Below are positions 9,101-17,049 of a stretch of 39,268 nucleotides of DNA, piece after piece. This DNA is from Rickettsia typhi (lineage in GTDB: Bacteria > Pseudomonadota > Alphaproteobacteria > Rickettsiales > Rickettsiaceae). The notes below the pieces were generated by a model, which did not search any database, was not told where the DNA came from, and worked only from the letters and a program-made list of their open reading frames with translations. The stretch spans positions 1 through 39,268 of the forward strand of contig CAMCXV010000006.1 of NCBI GenBank assembly GCA_945883665.1, read 5' to 3'. Each line of letters opens with the position of its first letter. The first letter of the stretch is position 1. The position numbers and the translations under genes are program-made.

Positions 9101-9129
9101 TTGACTAACTAAAAATATAGCATTATTTT
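9101..9129 (+). promoter_or_regulatory. Sigma70-type promoter of mraZ-rsmH-ftsL
   Basis: A -35 box TTGACT (9101-9106), a 17-nt spacer and a -10 box TATTTT (9124-9129) predict a start near 9136, about 100 nt before the mraZ ATG. The CCCAT repeats lie at the predicted start site and just downstream, where a repressor would block initiation or escape. Confidence 0.6.
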
Positions 9130-9163
9130 CCAAATAATCCCATAAATACCCATATTAACCCAT
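9129..9163 (+). promoter_or_regulatory. Putative MraZ operator: 10-bp-spaced CCCAT repeats
   Basis: CCCAT occurs at 9139, 9149 and 9159, exactly 10 bp apart, with a degenerate fourth copy (TCCAA) at 9129. Read on the other strand these are TGGG repeats separated by six bases. MraZ proteins are known to bind TGGGN repeats separated by 5-nt spacers upstream of their own operon. Spacing, sequence and position immediately downstream of the -10 box all fit an autoregulatory MraZ site. The strand orientation relative to known operators should be compared. Confidence 0.7.
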
Positions 9164-9233
9164 TTTTATCATTTTATTCATTAATATAAATAAAAAGATG
9201 CAAAGCAACTAAGGATCAATTAATAGATATAAA

Positions 9234-9701
9234 ATGAATATTTTTATTTCAAAATATCAAAACAAAATTGACAAAAAAGCTAGGGTCTCCGTGCCATCTT
9301 CTTTTAGATCGACTCTTTCTGAAGATAAATTTAATGGTATTGTTGTTTATCCATCTTTTAAAAATCACTGCATTGAAGCTTGTAGCATGAATCATCTACA
9401 GGAAATATATAAGATAGTCCAAAATCTAGACCCATACTCTAAAGAAAGGGATGCTTTTGAAACAATAATTATGGGAGAATCTGTTCAATTACCATTTGAC
9501 TCTGAAGGCAGAGTAATAATTCCATCTTATTTGATGGAGCAAGCAGATATATCTGAACAAGCTTTTTTTATCGGAAAAGGTTTAGTTTTCGAAATTTGGA
9601 ATCCAGAGCATTTCAGCACTCACCTAAAAACTGCTAAAGCTCTTGCGCAGGCTAACAGATTAATTTTGAAAAATCATGAACATACGAGGGGAATAATATG
9701 A
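9234..9701 (+). CDS. mraZ: Transcriptional regulator MraZ
   Basis: MraZ is a DNA-binding protein with two SpoVT/AbrB-like half-domains that controls the division and cell wall cluster it heads. The 155-residue protein shows the two repeats: NKIDKKARVSVPSSFRSTL (about residues 10-28) and LPFDSEGRVIIPSYL (about 83-97). Both carry the D/E-x-(K/G)-x-R-(V)-x-(V/I)-P signature. Length is normal. The ATG is preceded by an A-rich leader without a strong ribosome-binding site. Its stop codon overlaps the rsmH start by 4 bp (ATGA), and a matching repeat operator lies upstream. Confidence 0.92.
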   Translation: MNIFISKYQNKIDKKARVSVPSSFRSTLSEDKFNGIVVYPSFKNHCIEACSMNHLQEIYKIVQNLDPYSKERDAFETIIMGESVQLPFDSEGRVIIPSYLMEQADISEQAFFIGKGLVFEIWNPEHFSTHLKTAKALAQANRLILKNHEHTRGII

Positions 9702-10666
9702 ATAACATCTTGTTACCCGAGCATAATATATTTACACCTCATTACCCTGTATTAATTTCAGAAATTATTCAGAATCTAAAGCCAGAAAATAATAAAAAAT
9801 ATCTTGATTGCACTTTTGGAGCTGGTGGATACACGAAGGCAATATTAGAAAGCTCTGATTGCTTTGTTACAGCTATTGACCAAGACCCGAATGTTTTGAA
9901 ATACGCTAAAAAATTACAAGATCAAGATATATATAAAAAAAGATTTGAATTTATAGAAGGTAATTTTGCTAATATAAAAGATCTTTTAAATGGAAATCAA
10001 TATGATGGAATAATATTAGATCTTGGTGTTTCTTCAATGCAACTTGACGAGGGAGAAAGGGGCTTTTCTTTTATGCGTGATGGCAATTTAGATATGCGCA
10101 TGAATAACAAAAAAGGCTCCTCTGCTGCGGATTTTATAGCCAATGTTTCTGAAACAGAACTTGCCGATGTAATTTACAAATATGGCGAAGAAGTTCAATC
10201 TCGTCAGATTGCAAAAATGATTATACAAGAAAGACAAAAAAAACCTATTATTTCCACCTTAAAATTAGCCGAGATTATTCGCAGTGCTATGCACTATCGA
10301 AGAGCAAAAATTGACCCTGCAACCAAAACATTTCAAGCAATAAGAATTTATATAAATAAAGAACTTGAAAATCTTGAGCATTTTTTAAATAACGTTAATG
10401 AGCTTTTAAAACCAAGAGCAAAAATTTTGATAGTATCTTTTCATTCACTTGAAGATAGTATAGTTAAGTCTTTTTTCAAAGAGCATTCTGTTGAAAAAAT
10501 TGCTAGATCAAAATATTCTCAAGATCCAGAAAATATTGATGCTAATAAATGGCTAAAAACAATTAAAAAAAAACCTATACTACCAACCAGAGATGAAATA
10601 GCAAAGAATCCTAGATCAAGATCTGCTCGCCTCAGGGTGGCAGAAAAAATAGGAGGCAGTGTATGA
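9698..10666 (+). CDS. rsmH: 16S rRNA (cytosine1402-N4)-methyltransferase RsmH
   Basis: RsmH (MraW) methylates N4 of C1402 in the 16S rRNA decoding centre. The 322-residue protein carries the SAM-binding motif YLDCTFGAGGYT (about residues 35-46), the acidic strand-2 end AIDQDP (59-64) and the family signature DGIILDLGVSSMQLDEGERGFSF. The RKPII-like and FHSLEDSIVK blocks (ILIVSFHSLEDS) are also present. The C-terminal RSRSARLRVAEK tail is typical. Start and stop overlap both neighbours by 4 bp (ATGA junctions), which indicates translational coupling in the mraZ-rsmH-ftsL operon. Confidence 0.95.
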   Translation: MNNILLPEHNIFTPHYPVLISEIIQNLKPENNKKYLDCTFGAGGYTKAILESSDCFVTAIDQDPNVLKYAKKLQDQDIYKKRFEFIEGNFANIKDLLNGNQYDGIILDLGVSSMQLDEGERGFSFMRDGNLDMRMNNKKGSSAADFIANVSETELADVIYKYGEEVQSRQIAKMIIQERQKKPIISTLKLAEIIRSAMHYRRAKIDPATKTFQAIRIYINKELENLEHFLNNVNELLKPRAKILIVSFHSLEDSIVKSFFKEHSVEKIARSKYSQDPENIDANKWLKTIKKKPILPTRDEIAKNPRSRSARLRVAEKIGGSV

Positions 10667-11055
10667 TTTTCTCCCACAGGTTTTTAATATATATAGTAAC
10701 AGCTTTATGTTTACTAACTATATGCAGTCTTTTTACTATCAAAGATAGGGTAATGACATTAAAATACGAACTTCAAGAAGTGAGAAAACAAGTTCGAAAT
10801 GAAGAAGATGCTATTCGCATTCTAAAAGCTGAATTAGCATATCTTGGCTCTCCAGAAAGAATTCAAAAATTCGCCGCCAAATATTTATCTTTAGAAAAAC
10901 CTAAAGTCACTCAGATGATAAGAGACCCTTTGATTAGCGAAAATTCAGAAGAACCAAAAAGATTAGCTAGCACCAAAATTAATAAATGCGCTACTAAATG
11001 GCATTACAAAAAAGGATCTACTAAATATTTAACTATGGTTAAGGGTGGAAAATAA
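10663..11055 (+). CDS. ftsL: Cell division protein FtsL
   Basis: FtsL is a small bitopic protein of the divisome that acts with FtsB and FtsQ to activate septal peptidoglycan synthesis. This 130-residue protein has a short cytoplasmic start, one membrane helix (about residues 7-25) and a coiled-coil segment (YELQEVRKQVRNEEDAIRILKAEL). A region like the alphaproteobacterial C-terminal block follows (LGSPERIQKFAAKYLSLEKPK). Position directly after rsmH, with a 4-bp overlap, supports the call. The usual next gene, ftsI/pbpB, is absent; the neighbour is a convergent fliJ-like gene 7 bp away. Confidence 0.85.
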   Translation: MIFSHRFLIYIVTALCLLTICSLFTIKDRVMTLKYELQEVRKQVRNEEDAIRILKAELAYLGSPERIQKFAAKYLSLEKPKVTQMIRDPLISENSEEPKRLASTKINKCATKWHYKKGSTKYLTMVKGGK

Positions 11056-11062
11056 TTATTAT

Positions 11063-11470
11063 TTAATTATAAAAAAATTTATTGGCTCCAAATTCGTCAA
11101 GAAATTTAGTTTCTATTTTTTGGATCTTTAAATCTTCCTGTTTTTGTTTATTTTGCCTAGCTATTTCATATTTTTTTAGTTCTGTATATTGCTGGTTTAA
11201 TGCTTTACGATGATTCTCAATATTAAAATTTAATTTTCCTATTTGCAGTTTGATTTTAGATTGTATTTTATTTGTATGTTCAAGATAATTCTCTAATATA
11301 AAAGAATATTCTGATCCACGATAATTTTCTATCTCTCTGCTTACTTCTTCAGCTAAATTTTTTGCTTGAATAACTAATAAAGATTTTTCTTCTTCAGCTT
11401 TTTTAATTTCAACAAGAATTTGATCAAGCTTTATTTTGTTGAATTTAATCAAAGTATTAAGCGATTTCAT
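11063..11470 (-). CDS. fliJ: FliJ-like flagellar export coiled-coil protein
   Basis: FliJ is the coiled-coil stalk of the flagellar type III export ATPase and escorts export chaperones. This 135-residue protein is almost entirely helical and charged. Its start, MKSLNTLIKFNKIKLDQILVEI, and late segment, YTELKKYEIARQNKQKQEDLKIQKIETKFLDE, match the pattern of alphaproteobacterial FliJ (K-x-L-x-x-L-I at the N-terminus, YE...LDE near the end). Sequence alone would leave a generic coiled-coil protein possible. The divergent fliD 200 bp away makes FliJ the best reading. No fliI is next to it. Confidence 0.65.
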   Translation of the reverse strand: MKSLNTLIKFNKIKLDQILVEIKKAEEEKSLLVIQAKNLAEEVSREIENYRGSEYSFILENYLEHTNKIQSKIKLQIGKLNFNIENHRKALNQQYTELKKYEIARQNKQKQEDLKIQKIETKFLDEFGANKFFYN

Positions 11471-11631
11471 AAATTATTATTTTATTAATTTTTACGGAAG
11501 TTAAAACCAAAAAAGTATAAAAAATAATAACATAACCTAATTCAAAAGACTATAATAATTAATATGGCATCATTTTTGCTTATAGTTTATTTGTAAGATT
11601 TAAGTTCGAGTTTTATATTATATAATTTTTG

Positions 11632-11640
11632 TGCTAGAAT
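11632..11640 (+). promoter_or_regulatory. Extended -10 element before fliD
   Basis: TGCTAGAAT (TGn followed by TAGAAT) lies 32 bp before the fliD ATG, with no good -35 box. Extended -10 promoters can work without one. The transcript would carry a short leader ending in a GGAG ribosome-binding site. Confidence 0.4.
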
Positions 11641-11672
11641 CAGTTCAATTTAAAATAGATGGAGCAAAATAA

Positions 11673-13523
11673 ATGCCAGTAAATGCAGTAGGCGCTAGCC
11701 CTTTGGAGAAGATACAAAATCACAAAGAACCAACAATTCAAAGAATAACCAAAGCAAAACAACCTAGGATAGACGAGGTTACACTAAAACATGAAGAGGC
11801 AATAGAACAATCCTCTGCTTTAGACACACTATCTAAATTGGTGGGAAATTTTACTGGAGCCGCAGCTGTTCTGCAAAAACCTTACGATAGCCCGTTTGAG
11901 AATAAAAATGCAACTCTTACCACTACAGATCTTGGTCTGCCTGAAAAATATGTTAGCGTAATCCCAGGCAAATACACTCCTAAAATGACTTTTGATCTAC
12001 GTGTAGAGAAAGTTGCAACAGCATCTAAATTGCTTATCAATCACCCTATTAAGTTTGATGAAGTAGTGGGTTTTGATGGATCTCTTGATTTTAAAATTAA
12101 TGGCACTGCTGTCAAAATTGATGTTACTACAGGAGAAACTGGTAATGAAATTGTTAAAAAAATTAATAGTAAATTTGAAAAAGAAGGTGTGAAAGCCACA
12201 GCTAATTTGTTAAAATTAGGCGATGGCACTGCTAATATTAAAGTAACCCATCAAGAATTGGGAGCAAAGGCTATGGAATGTGTTTTTACTGAAACGGGTT
12301 TTTTCAATTTGGCAGGACTTTATAATGACTCGGATGAGCGTAAGGTGTCCAATTTCACCATTGGAACAAGTGCCAAAATTGTAATTGATGGTACGGAATT
12401 AGAAAATCCAGATAGTAATATTTTCGATGGTAAAATAATAGGTTTTGAAGGCGTCACAATAAAAGCACTTGCGCCTAACACTGTTGGTGACCCTAATGCA
12501 ATAAAACAAACTGTAACCATAGCACCTGATACAACAAACGATGGTGTTATGATGAAATCTATTTCTAAATTTTCTAGAGCCTATAACGACCTTAAAATTT
12601 TTGTTGCAAAAATGACGGAGAAATCCTCTGACAAAGAATACGCTAAAACAGCGATTTTACATAATTCATCAGCAATAAGACAAGCACAAGCTTTACTCGA
12701 TAGTGTTTTTGACCCTAGTATTAATAATGGTGGAAAATATAAATTATTATCTGATGTAGGTGTCGGACTCGTTCCAGCTGATAAAGATGAAGGAGCACCT
12801 ATTGGCACAACTCTTTTGCAGACCGTAGATGAGGCAGCTTTACGCAACGCTTTAGAGAATAATTATGAAGATTTTACTGCTTTGTTTAGAGGGGCATTAA
12901 AAGTCACTGCAAATCCTGCAAACCAAAACTCCAAATTATCTCTTTCATTCATGAGCAAATCGCTAGATTCTAAATTTTATAATCAAAACATGACTGTTAA
13001 AATCAAGCCAGGAGCTAATCCTGGCGAGATTGTACAATTTACAGATCTTGTTGATGACCCTAAATGGGATGTGGAAGCCTATTTTGGCGAAAAAATTATT
13101 AAAGGCAATTACAAACAAGTTGATAGCAAAGATGGTACTAATAATGCTGGTTACATCGATTTCAACGGTACACCGCTAGAAGGATTAAGACTATACTGGA
13201 ATGCTGTGAAAGCGACTAATGTAGCTAATCAAAATCCTGAAGAATTTACAGTGAATTTATCCCAAGGTCTTGCTGATATTACTTATTTCCGCTCGAATGA
13301 TTTAATGAGTGAAGATGGAAAAACAGGCACTCTAACCTTTGCTTCAAAAGAAATTCAGTCAAAAGTAAAAAACTTTAGCGATGAAAAAACAAAATTAGAA
13401 ACTATTCTAGCAAGAGATCTTAAAAAAATTGAACAAGAATTTGCTAAAATTGAACAAATGTCGATTTTAAATGATATTTTCTTAGATGCTATAAGCGATA
13501 TATTAAACCCAGCATCTGCTTAA
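11673..13523 (+). CDS. fliD: Flagellar filament cap protein FliD (HAP2)
   Basis: FliD forms the cap at the tip of the growing flagellum and folds newly exported flagellin into the filament. The 616-residue protein has the expected layout. Its N-terminal helical region (QRITKAKQPRIDEVTLKHEEAIEQSSALDTLSKLV in family position, about residues 23-58) precedes central beta-rich D2/D3 domains. These include AKIVIDGTELENPDSNIFDGKIIGFEGVTIKA, close to the FliD signature 'IDG...NxxxDvipGvtl'. The C-terminal helix (EIQSKVKNFSDEKTKLETILARDLKKIEQEFAKIEQM) completes the D0/D1 coiled coil. The extreme N-terminus is less conserved than in free-living species. An ATG with GGAG seven bases upstream is the start. 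FliS follows on the same strand. Confidence 0.88.
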   Translation: MPVNAVGASPLEKIQNHKEPTIQRITKAKQPRIDEVTLKHEEAIEQSSALDTLSKLVGNFTGAAAVLQKPYDSPFENKNATLTTTDLGLPEKYVSVIPGKYTPKMTFDLRVEKVATASKLLINHPIKFDEVVGFDGSLDFKINGTAVKIDVTTGETGNEIVKKINSKFEKEGVKATANLLKLGDGTANIKVTHQELGAKAMECVFTETGFFNLAGLYNDSDERKVSNFTIGTSAKIVIDGTELENPDSNIFDGKIIGFEGVTIKALAPNTVGDPNAIKQTVTIAPDTTNDGVMMKSISKFSRAYNDLKIFVAKMTEKSSDKEYAKTAILHNSSAIRQAQALLDSVFDPSINNGGKYKLLSDVGVGLVPADKDEGAPIGTTLLQTVDEAALRNALENNYEDFTALFRGALKVTANPANQNSKLSLSFMSKSLDSKFYNQNMTVKIKPGANPGEIVQFTDLVDDPKWDVEAYFGEKIIKGNYKQVDSKDGTNNAGYIDFNGTPLEGLRLYWNAVKATNVANQNPEEFTVNLSQGLADITYFRSNDLMSEDGKTGTLTFASKEIQSKVKNFSDEKTKLETILARDLKKIEQEFAKIEQMSILNDIFLDAISDILNPASA

Positions 13524-13531
13524 TATTTCAT

Positions 13532-13561
13532 GGGGATAAAACAGAAAATTATTTTATCCCC
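13532..13561 (+). terminator. Hairpin after fliD
   Basis: GGGGATAAAA (13532-13541) and TTTTATCCCC (13552-13561) form a perfect 10-bp stem with a 10-nt loop, 9 bp past the fliD stop. It has only a short T-run after it, so it may terminate weakly or protect the 3' end. Confidence 0.6.
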
Positions 13562-13689
13562 TTACAAATCTTGGAATCTAGAAAAATGACTGAATAGCTT
13601 TTTTACATGGGAATGACATATTGTATTTGCTAAAATATCATCATTTTTATATTAATAACAAAAAAATGCAAAGCTCTTTTAGCCCAAAC

Positions 13690-13718
13690 TTGACATGAAG
13701 TATAATATATTATACTAA
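13690..13718 (+). promoter_or_regulatory. Possible promoter of fliS
   Basis: A perfect TTGACA (13690-13695) is followed by TATACT at 13711-13716 after a short 15-nt spacer, or TACTAA at 13713-13718 after 17 nt. It lies about 32 bp before the fliS ATG. With the hairpin after fliD, it suggests fliS has its own transcript. Confidence 0.4.
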
Positions 13719-13749
13719 TTAACTATGTCATCAAAAATTTATAAAAATC

Positions 13750-14151
13750 ATGAATCAAGATTCAGTTGAAAAATACAAATTAGCAACTGTAAAAAATTCT
13801 GATACCACAAATCAGATGTTGTTCGTTTTTGATGAGTCTATAAAATTGCTACATTTAGCAAAAAAAGCTTTAGCTGAAAAAAATCTTGATTCAAAACACA
13901 ATATACTAATGAAGATAGTTGATACTTTCATTATATTAAGATCTGGAGCTAACACTGAAGCTGGCGAAATAATTGTAATGCTGGATAAATTTTATGAAAA
14001 TGTAATTAACAAAATTCATAAGATCAATATCAAAAGCTCAAACCCTGATGATATAGATGTTGTGATAGATTCCATCAAAAATGTCAGAGATTCTATAAAA
14101 GAAGCCCAAGAAATATCTAATAAAAATATAAACCAAGAAGAAATTAAATAA
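13750..14151 (+). CDS. fliS: Flagellar export chaperone FliS
   Basis: FliS binds the C-terminal D0 helices of flagellin in the cytosol, preventing early polymerisation, and delivers it to the export gate. The 133-residue, four-helix-type protein has the family pattern: an early Y-K (VEKYKLATV), a helix with LFVFDESIKLLHLAKKAL, then the segment KIVDTFIILRSGANTEAGEIIVMLDKFYENVINKI. The last corresponds to the usual '...L...G.iA..L..LY.Y...' helix. Length matches FliS. Its place next to fliD is the standard fliD-fliS order. No flagellin gene is in the window, so its client must be encoded elsewhere. Confidence 0.85.
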   Translation: MNQDSVEKYKLATVKNSDTTNQMLFVFDESIKLLHLAKKALAEKNLDSKHNILMKIVDTFIILRSGANTEAGEIIVMLDKFYENVINKIHKINIKSSNPDDIDVVIDSIKNVRDSIKEAQEISNKNINQEEIK

Positions 14152-14195
14152 TTCAAAGGAAGTTGAATCAAATTTTAGAATTTACTCAACCTGTG

Positions 14196-14879
14196 TTACT
14201 TTTTCCCCAATGCTACTAAATAAAACTCACTTGATCCTTTACGACTTGCGTTTGGTTTAAAATGTTTAACTAAGGTAAATTTTTGTTTTATCTCATTTAA
14301 CAATTCCCCTTCAGTTCCACCTCTAAAAATTTTAGTGATAAAATGACCACCTGGTTTTAATATAGTCATAGCAAAATGAAATGCATTTTCACAAAGATCA
14401 ATTATTCTAAGATGATCCGTAGCACTATGCCCTATAGTATTTGCCGCCATATCGCTTAGTACTACATCTGCAAGCTGATTATTTAACTGACTTGTTATTA
14501 AATTTTGCGCATCATCCGCAAAGAAATCTTTTTGCAAAGTAACGACCCCAGCTATTGGTTCAATAGTTAGTAAATCAATCGCTATAATATTATTTTTTGC
14601 GTTCTTATTATCTGATTGCACAATCTTCGATGCCACTTGACTCCATCCACCAGGCGCTGCGCCTAGATCAACTACATTCATTCCTGGCGCTAATATATTA
14701 AATTTTTCATTTATTTCTATTAATTTATAAGCAGCTCTTGATCTGTAACCATCCAATTTTGCTTTTGCTACATAAGGATCATTAAGCTGACGCATAAGCC
14801 AGCGGGTTGAGGATTTTTTTCTACCCTTTGCAGTTTTAACTTTGGTAAACTTACCACGATAACCACTAGATGCTGACAT
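14196..14879 (-). CDS. rlmE: 23S rRNA (uridine2552-2'-O)-methyltransferase RlmE
   Basis: RlmE (FtsJ/RrmJ) methylates the 2'-O of U2552 in the A loop of 23S rRNA late in 50S assembly. The 227-residue protein shows SAM motif [15 protein letters not shown] (about residues 69-83). The catalytic K-D-K-E tetrad is at K52 (SRAAYKL), D143 (VVLSDMAAN), K183 (FITKIFRG) and E218 (SSEFYLVA). The basic N-terminus ([17 protein letters not shown]) is usual for alphaproteobacterial members. It lies 7 bp after nusB and ends the pyrH-frr-nusB-rlmE run, convergent with fliS. Confidence 0.95.
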   Translation of the reverse strand: MSASSGYRGKFTKVKTAKGRKKSSTRWLMRQLNDPYVAKAKLDGYRSRAAYKLIEINEKFNILAPGMNVVDLGAAPGGWSQVASKIVQSDNKNAKNNIIAIDLLTIEPIAGVVTLQKDFFADDAQNLITSQLNNQLADVVLSDMAANTIGHSATDHLRIIDLCENAFHFAMTILKPGGHFITKIFRGGTEGELLNEIKQKFTLVKHFKPNASRKGSSEFYLVALGKK

Positions 14880-14886
14880 AAATTCT

Positions 14887-15366
14887 TTATTTTTGTCTGG
14901 ATTGTGAATAATTATGCAATGTAGAATTTACAAAACCTATTTCATTTTCATCTAACATGTCATTTGCTATATCAGTATATTCATTAATTATCACTTTTCG
15001 AGGAGTTTCTGGAAAATAATTAAACTCACAAATTGCAATTCTTAAAACTGCATGAAGCAACATCGGTATATTGTTAATAGTCCATTCTTTTGTTAAAAGA
15101 TTAGTTATGACCTCATCTATCATTAACAAATTATCATGAGTATATTTCACCAATTCTTCCATATAACTATAACTAGGTCTGAGCTTAATTTTACTCTTTA
15201 TATCAATATCATGATCACTCTTAAAACCAACATCTTTATAAAATTCCTTCATTTGCAGCAATATTGTATTGATATCAACAGCACCTTTGGAACTAGCAAA
15301 TTGATATAAAGTTTGAATAGCCGCAATACGTGCGATTGATTTAGTACTTATTAGTTGGTTTATCAT
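14887..15366 (-). CDS. nusB: Transcription antitermination factor NusB
   Basis: NusB binds NusE (S10) and boxA RNA to form the rRNA antitermination complex. The 159-residue all-helical protein has the family N-terminus ([16 protein letters not shown], usually 'R..A....Y..'). The C-terminal helices contain [13 protein letters not shown] and the conserved tail [32 protein letters not shown]. Boundaries are clear: 7 bp to rlmE downstream and 111 bp of AT-rich sequence up to frr, where a second promoter could lie, although I saw no convincing one. Confidence 0.93.
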   Translation of the reverse strand: MINQLISTKSIARIAAIQTLYQFASSKGAVDINTILLQMKEFYKDVGFKSDHDIDIKSKIKLRPSYSYMEELVKYTHDNLLMIDEVITNLLTKEWTINNIPMLLHAVLRIAICEFNYFPETPRKVIINEYTDIANDMLDENEIGFVNSTLHNYSQSRQK

Positions 15367-15477
15367 AATTTATTAGTATCTAGCATTAGTTTAAATTAAT
15401 TTTCAATTTCGATTCACTTACAAGATTATCAACTCTTCTTTTGAGCAATACTAAATATACACAGACAACAAATATAT

Positions 15478-16035
15478 CTACACTTTTAAGATTTCTTCTT
15501 CTTTTGCTTTTATACGCTGATCAACCATACTAGTAAATTCATCAGTAATTTTTTGAACTTCTTCTCCAATATTATGGTAATCATCTTTTGAAACGAGACT
15601 ATCCTTTTCCATTTTTTTCAAATGTTCCATTCCATCTCTTCTAATATTTCTTAATGCTACTTTGCTATTTTCACCATATTTATGAGCTAATTTAACTAAC
15701 TCTTTTCTTCTTTCTTGGCTAAGAATAGGCAAACTCATTCTGATTATCTGACCATCCGAACTCGGATTAAGACCAAGATTTGCATCAGCTATAGCTTTTT
15801 CAACAGTTTTCACCATTGCTTTATCCCATACTTGAACAGAAATAGTTTTGGCATCTGGCGTTGAAACTGTTCCAACTTGAGATATTGGCATTTTACTTCC
15901 ATATAATTCAACAACTACTGGATCAAGTAAGTTGGCCGAAGATCTACCAGTTCTCAGACCAGATAATTCTTTTTCAAGGATTATCATTGCTTTGTTCATT
16001 TTTTCCGTTAAATCATTTTTAAGTAGATGATTCAT
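15478..16035 (-). CDS. frr: Ribosome recycling factor
   Basis: RRF works with EF-G to split the post-termination ribosome. The 185-residue length is standard. Domain I three-helix bundle and domain II are both recognisable: [32 protein letters not shown] near the start, the Q-VWDK motif [18 protein letters not shown], and the C-terminal helix with [26 protein letters not shown]. The gene lies 35 bp downstream of pyrH in the classical pyrH-frr order. The start codon is preceded by AGGAGG-like sequence (a GGAGGGC stretch in the transcript). Confidence 0.96.
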   Translation of the reverse strand: MNHLLKNDLTEKMNKAMIILEKELSGLRTGRSSANLLDPVVVELYGSKMPISQVGTVSTPDAKTISVQVWDKAMVKTVEKAIADANLGLNPSSDGQIIRMSLPILSQERRKELVKLAHKYGENSKVALRNIRRDGMEHLKKMEKDSLVSKDDYHNIGEEVQKITDEFTSMVDQRIKAKEEEILKV

Positions 16036-16070
16036 TTAGCCCTCCTAGTAGCTAGTAATTGATCTTAAAA

Positions 16071-16787
16071 CTAATTTTCTTTTATAATAGTAAAATTGCC
16101 CTTATCTTGCAACACTTGCGCAAAATTACCACGTTGCTTTATAGAAAAAACTTTTATAGGCAAATTATTTTCTCTTGCCACTGCAATTGCAGCCATATCC
16201 ATAACTTTTAAATTATCTCTTAAAGCTTCCGAATAAGTAATTTCTGCAAATCTTTTTGCATCTTTGTTTTTATGTGGGTCAGAATCATAAACCCCATCAA
16301 CATTTGTACCTTTAAACAATAGATCACAATTCATTTCTATGGCTCTTAGTACTGCCGCACTATCAGTAGTAAAAAAAGGATTACCAATACCTGCTGCAAA
16401 AATTACTACCCTGTCCTTTTCCATGTGCCTTATTGCTCTACGCCTAATAAATGGCTCGCAAATTGTAGTCATGGGAATTGCAGACTGAACTCTGGTATAT
16501 ATACCGACTTTTTCCAGAGTATTTTGCATTGCTAAAGCATTAATAACAGTAGCTAACATACCCATATAATCTGCAGCTGCCCTTTCCATGCCAAGTAAAG
16601 ATGCATCAATACCACGATAAATATTGCCACCACCAACTACTAAGCACACTTGCACACCAAGATTAATAACTTCTTTTACATCTTCTGCTATACCAAGCAA
16701 AGTTTCAAAATCATGACCAAAACTCTGTTTTCCCATCAATGCCTCGCCAGACACTTTAAAAAGAACTCTTTTGCAAATTGTTGACAT
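16071..16787 (-). CDS. pyrH: Uridylate kinase
   Basis: UMP kinase phosphorylates UMP to UDP with ATP and is a hexamer of the amino-acid-kinase fold. The 238-residue protein has the N-terminal lysine motif [10 protein letters not shown]. It also has the glycine loop [10 protein letters not shown] (about residues 51-60), the UMP-binding region around [19 protein letters not shown], and the ATP site [13 protein letters not shown]...[10 protein letters not shown]. It heads the leftward pyrH-frr-nusB-rlmE cluster, with a promoter candidate about 100 bp upstream. Confidence 0.96.
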   Translation of the reverse strand: MSTICKRVLFKVSGEALMGKQSFGHDFETLLGIAEDVKEVINLGVQVCLVVGGGNIYRGIDASLLGMERAAADYMGMLATVINALAMQNTLEKVGIYTRVQSAIPMTTICEPFIRRRAIRHMEKDRVVIFAAGIGNPFFTTDSAAVLRAIEMNCDLLFKGTNVDGVYDSDPHKNKDAKRFAEITYSEALRDNLKVMDMAAIAVARENNLPIKVFSIKQRGNFAQVLQDKGNFTIIKEN

Positions 16788-17049
16788 AAAAAACGTCCTA
16801 AACGATATTAATTAATATAAATAAACATTTACGACTTGAAATTAGATAATTTTCAAGCTACAAACAACCTAGTATTACCCTGAAGACTCATGCTAAAGCA
16901 AGTATTATTTTTGTCAAGTATTACAAAATAACAATAGTTATATTGGTGTGTTTATTCAAAAAAAACTTTAGTTTTAAATTGTCGTAATATATCATGTTTT
17001 ATTGACACTATATATAGATTAATTCCTTAATGATTTTGAAAGAGGTGGA
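16788..17049. other. Divergent pyrH / nuoG intergenic region
   Basis: This 262-bp AT-rich gap separates the leftward pyrH cluster from the rightward nuo operon. It holds the pyrH promoter candidate at 16890-16917. On the plus strand it has a TTGACA at 17002-17007 with only poor -10 partners, and an AGAGG ribosome-binding site just before the nuoG ATG. I see no coding frame. Confidence 0.5.
16890..16917 (-). promoter_or_regulatory. Possible promoter of pyrH-frr-nusB-rlmE
   Basis: On the minus strand a perfect TTGACA (16912-16917) is followed after 16 nt by TAGCAT (16890-16895, 4/6 match to TATAAT). This predicts a leader of roughly 95 nt before pyrH. Confidence 0.4.

Larger units (their letters stand above)
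8897..9233. other. Intergenic region with terminator and mraZ control signals
   Basis: This 337-bp gap holds the regulator's terminator (8931-8977), a 9-bp inverted repeat (TTAAGACTT at 9035-9043 and AAGTCTTAA at 9056-9064) lacking a U-tract, a sigma70-type promoter and the CCCAT repeats listed separately. I see no coding frame. Confidence 0.6.

Noticed and set aside
11599..11625. Possible sigma28 flagellar promoter before fliD
   Set aside because: A TTAAGTTC-like box exists, but the downstream box matches only ATAA and the spacing is off by one. The extended -10 element is a better candidate.
12041..12847. Three minus-strand frames of 62-88 codons within fliD
   Set aside because: All are fragments antisense to a clear FliD coding sequence, without start signals or similarity.
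17002..17031. nuoG promoter from TTGACA at 17002
   Set aside because: The best -10 partner (CTTAAT, 18-nt spacer) would put the transcript start inside the ribosome-binding site; no convincing -10 was found.
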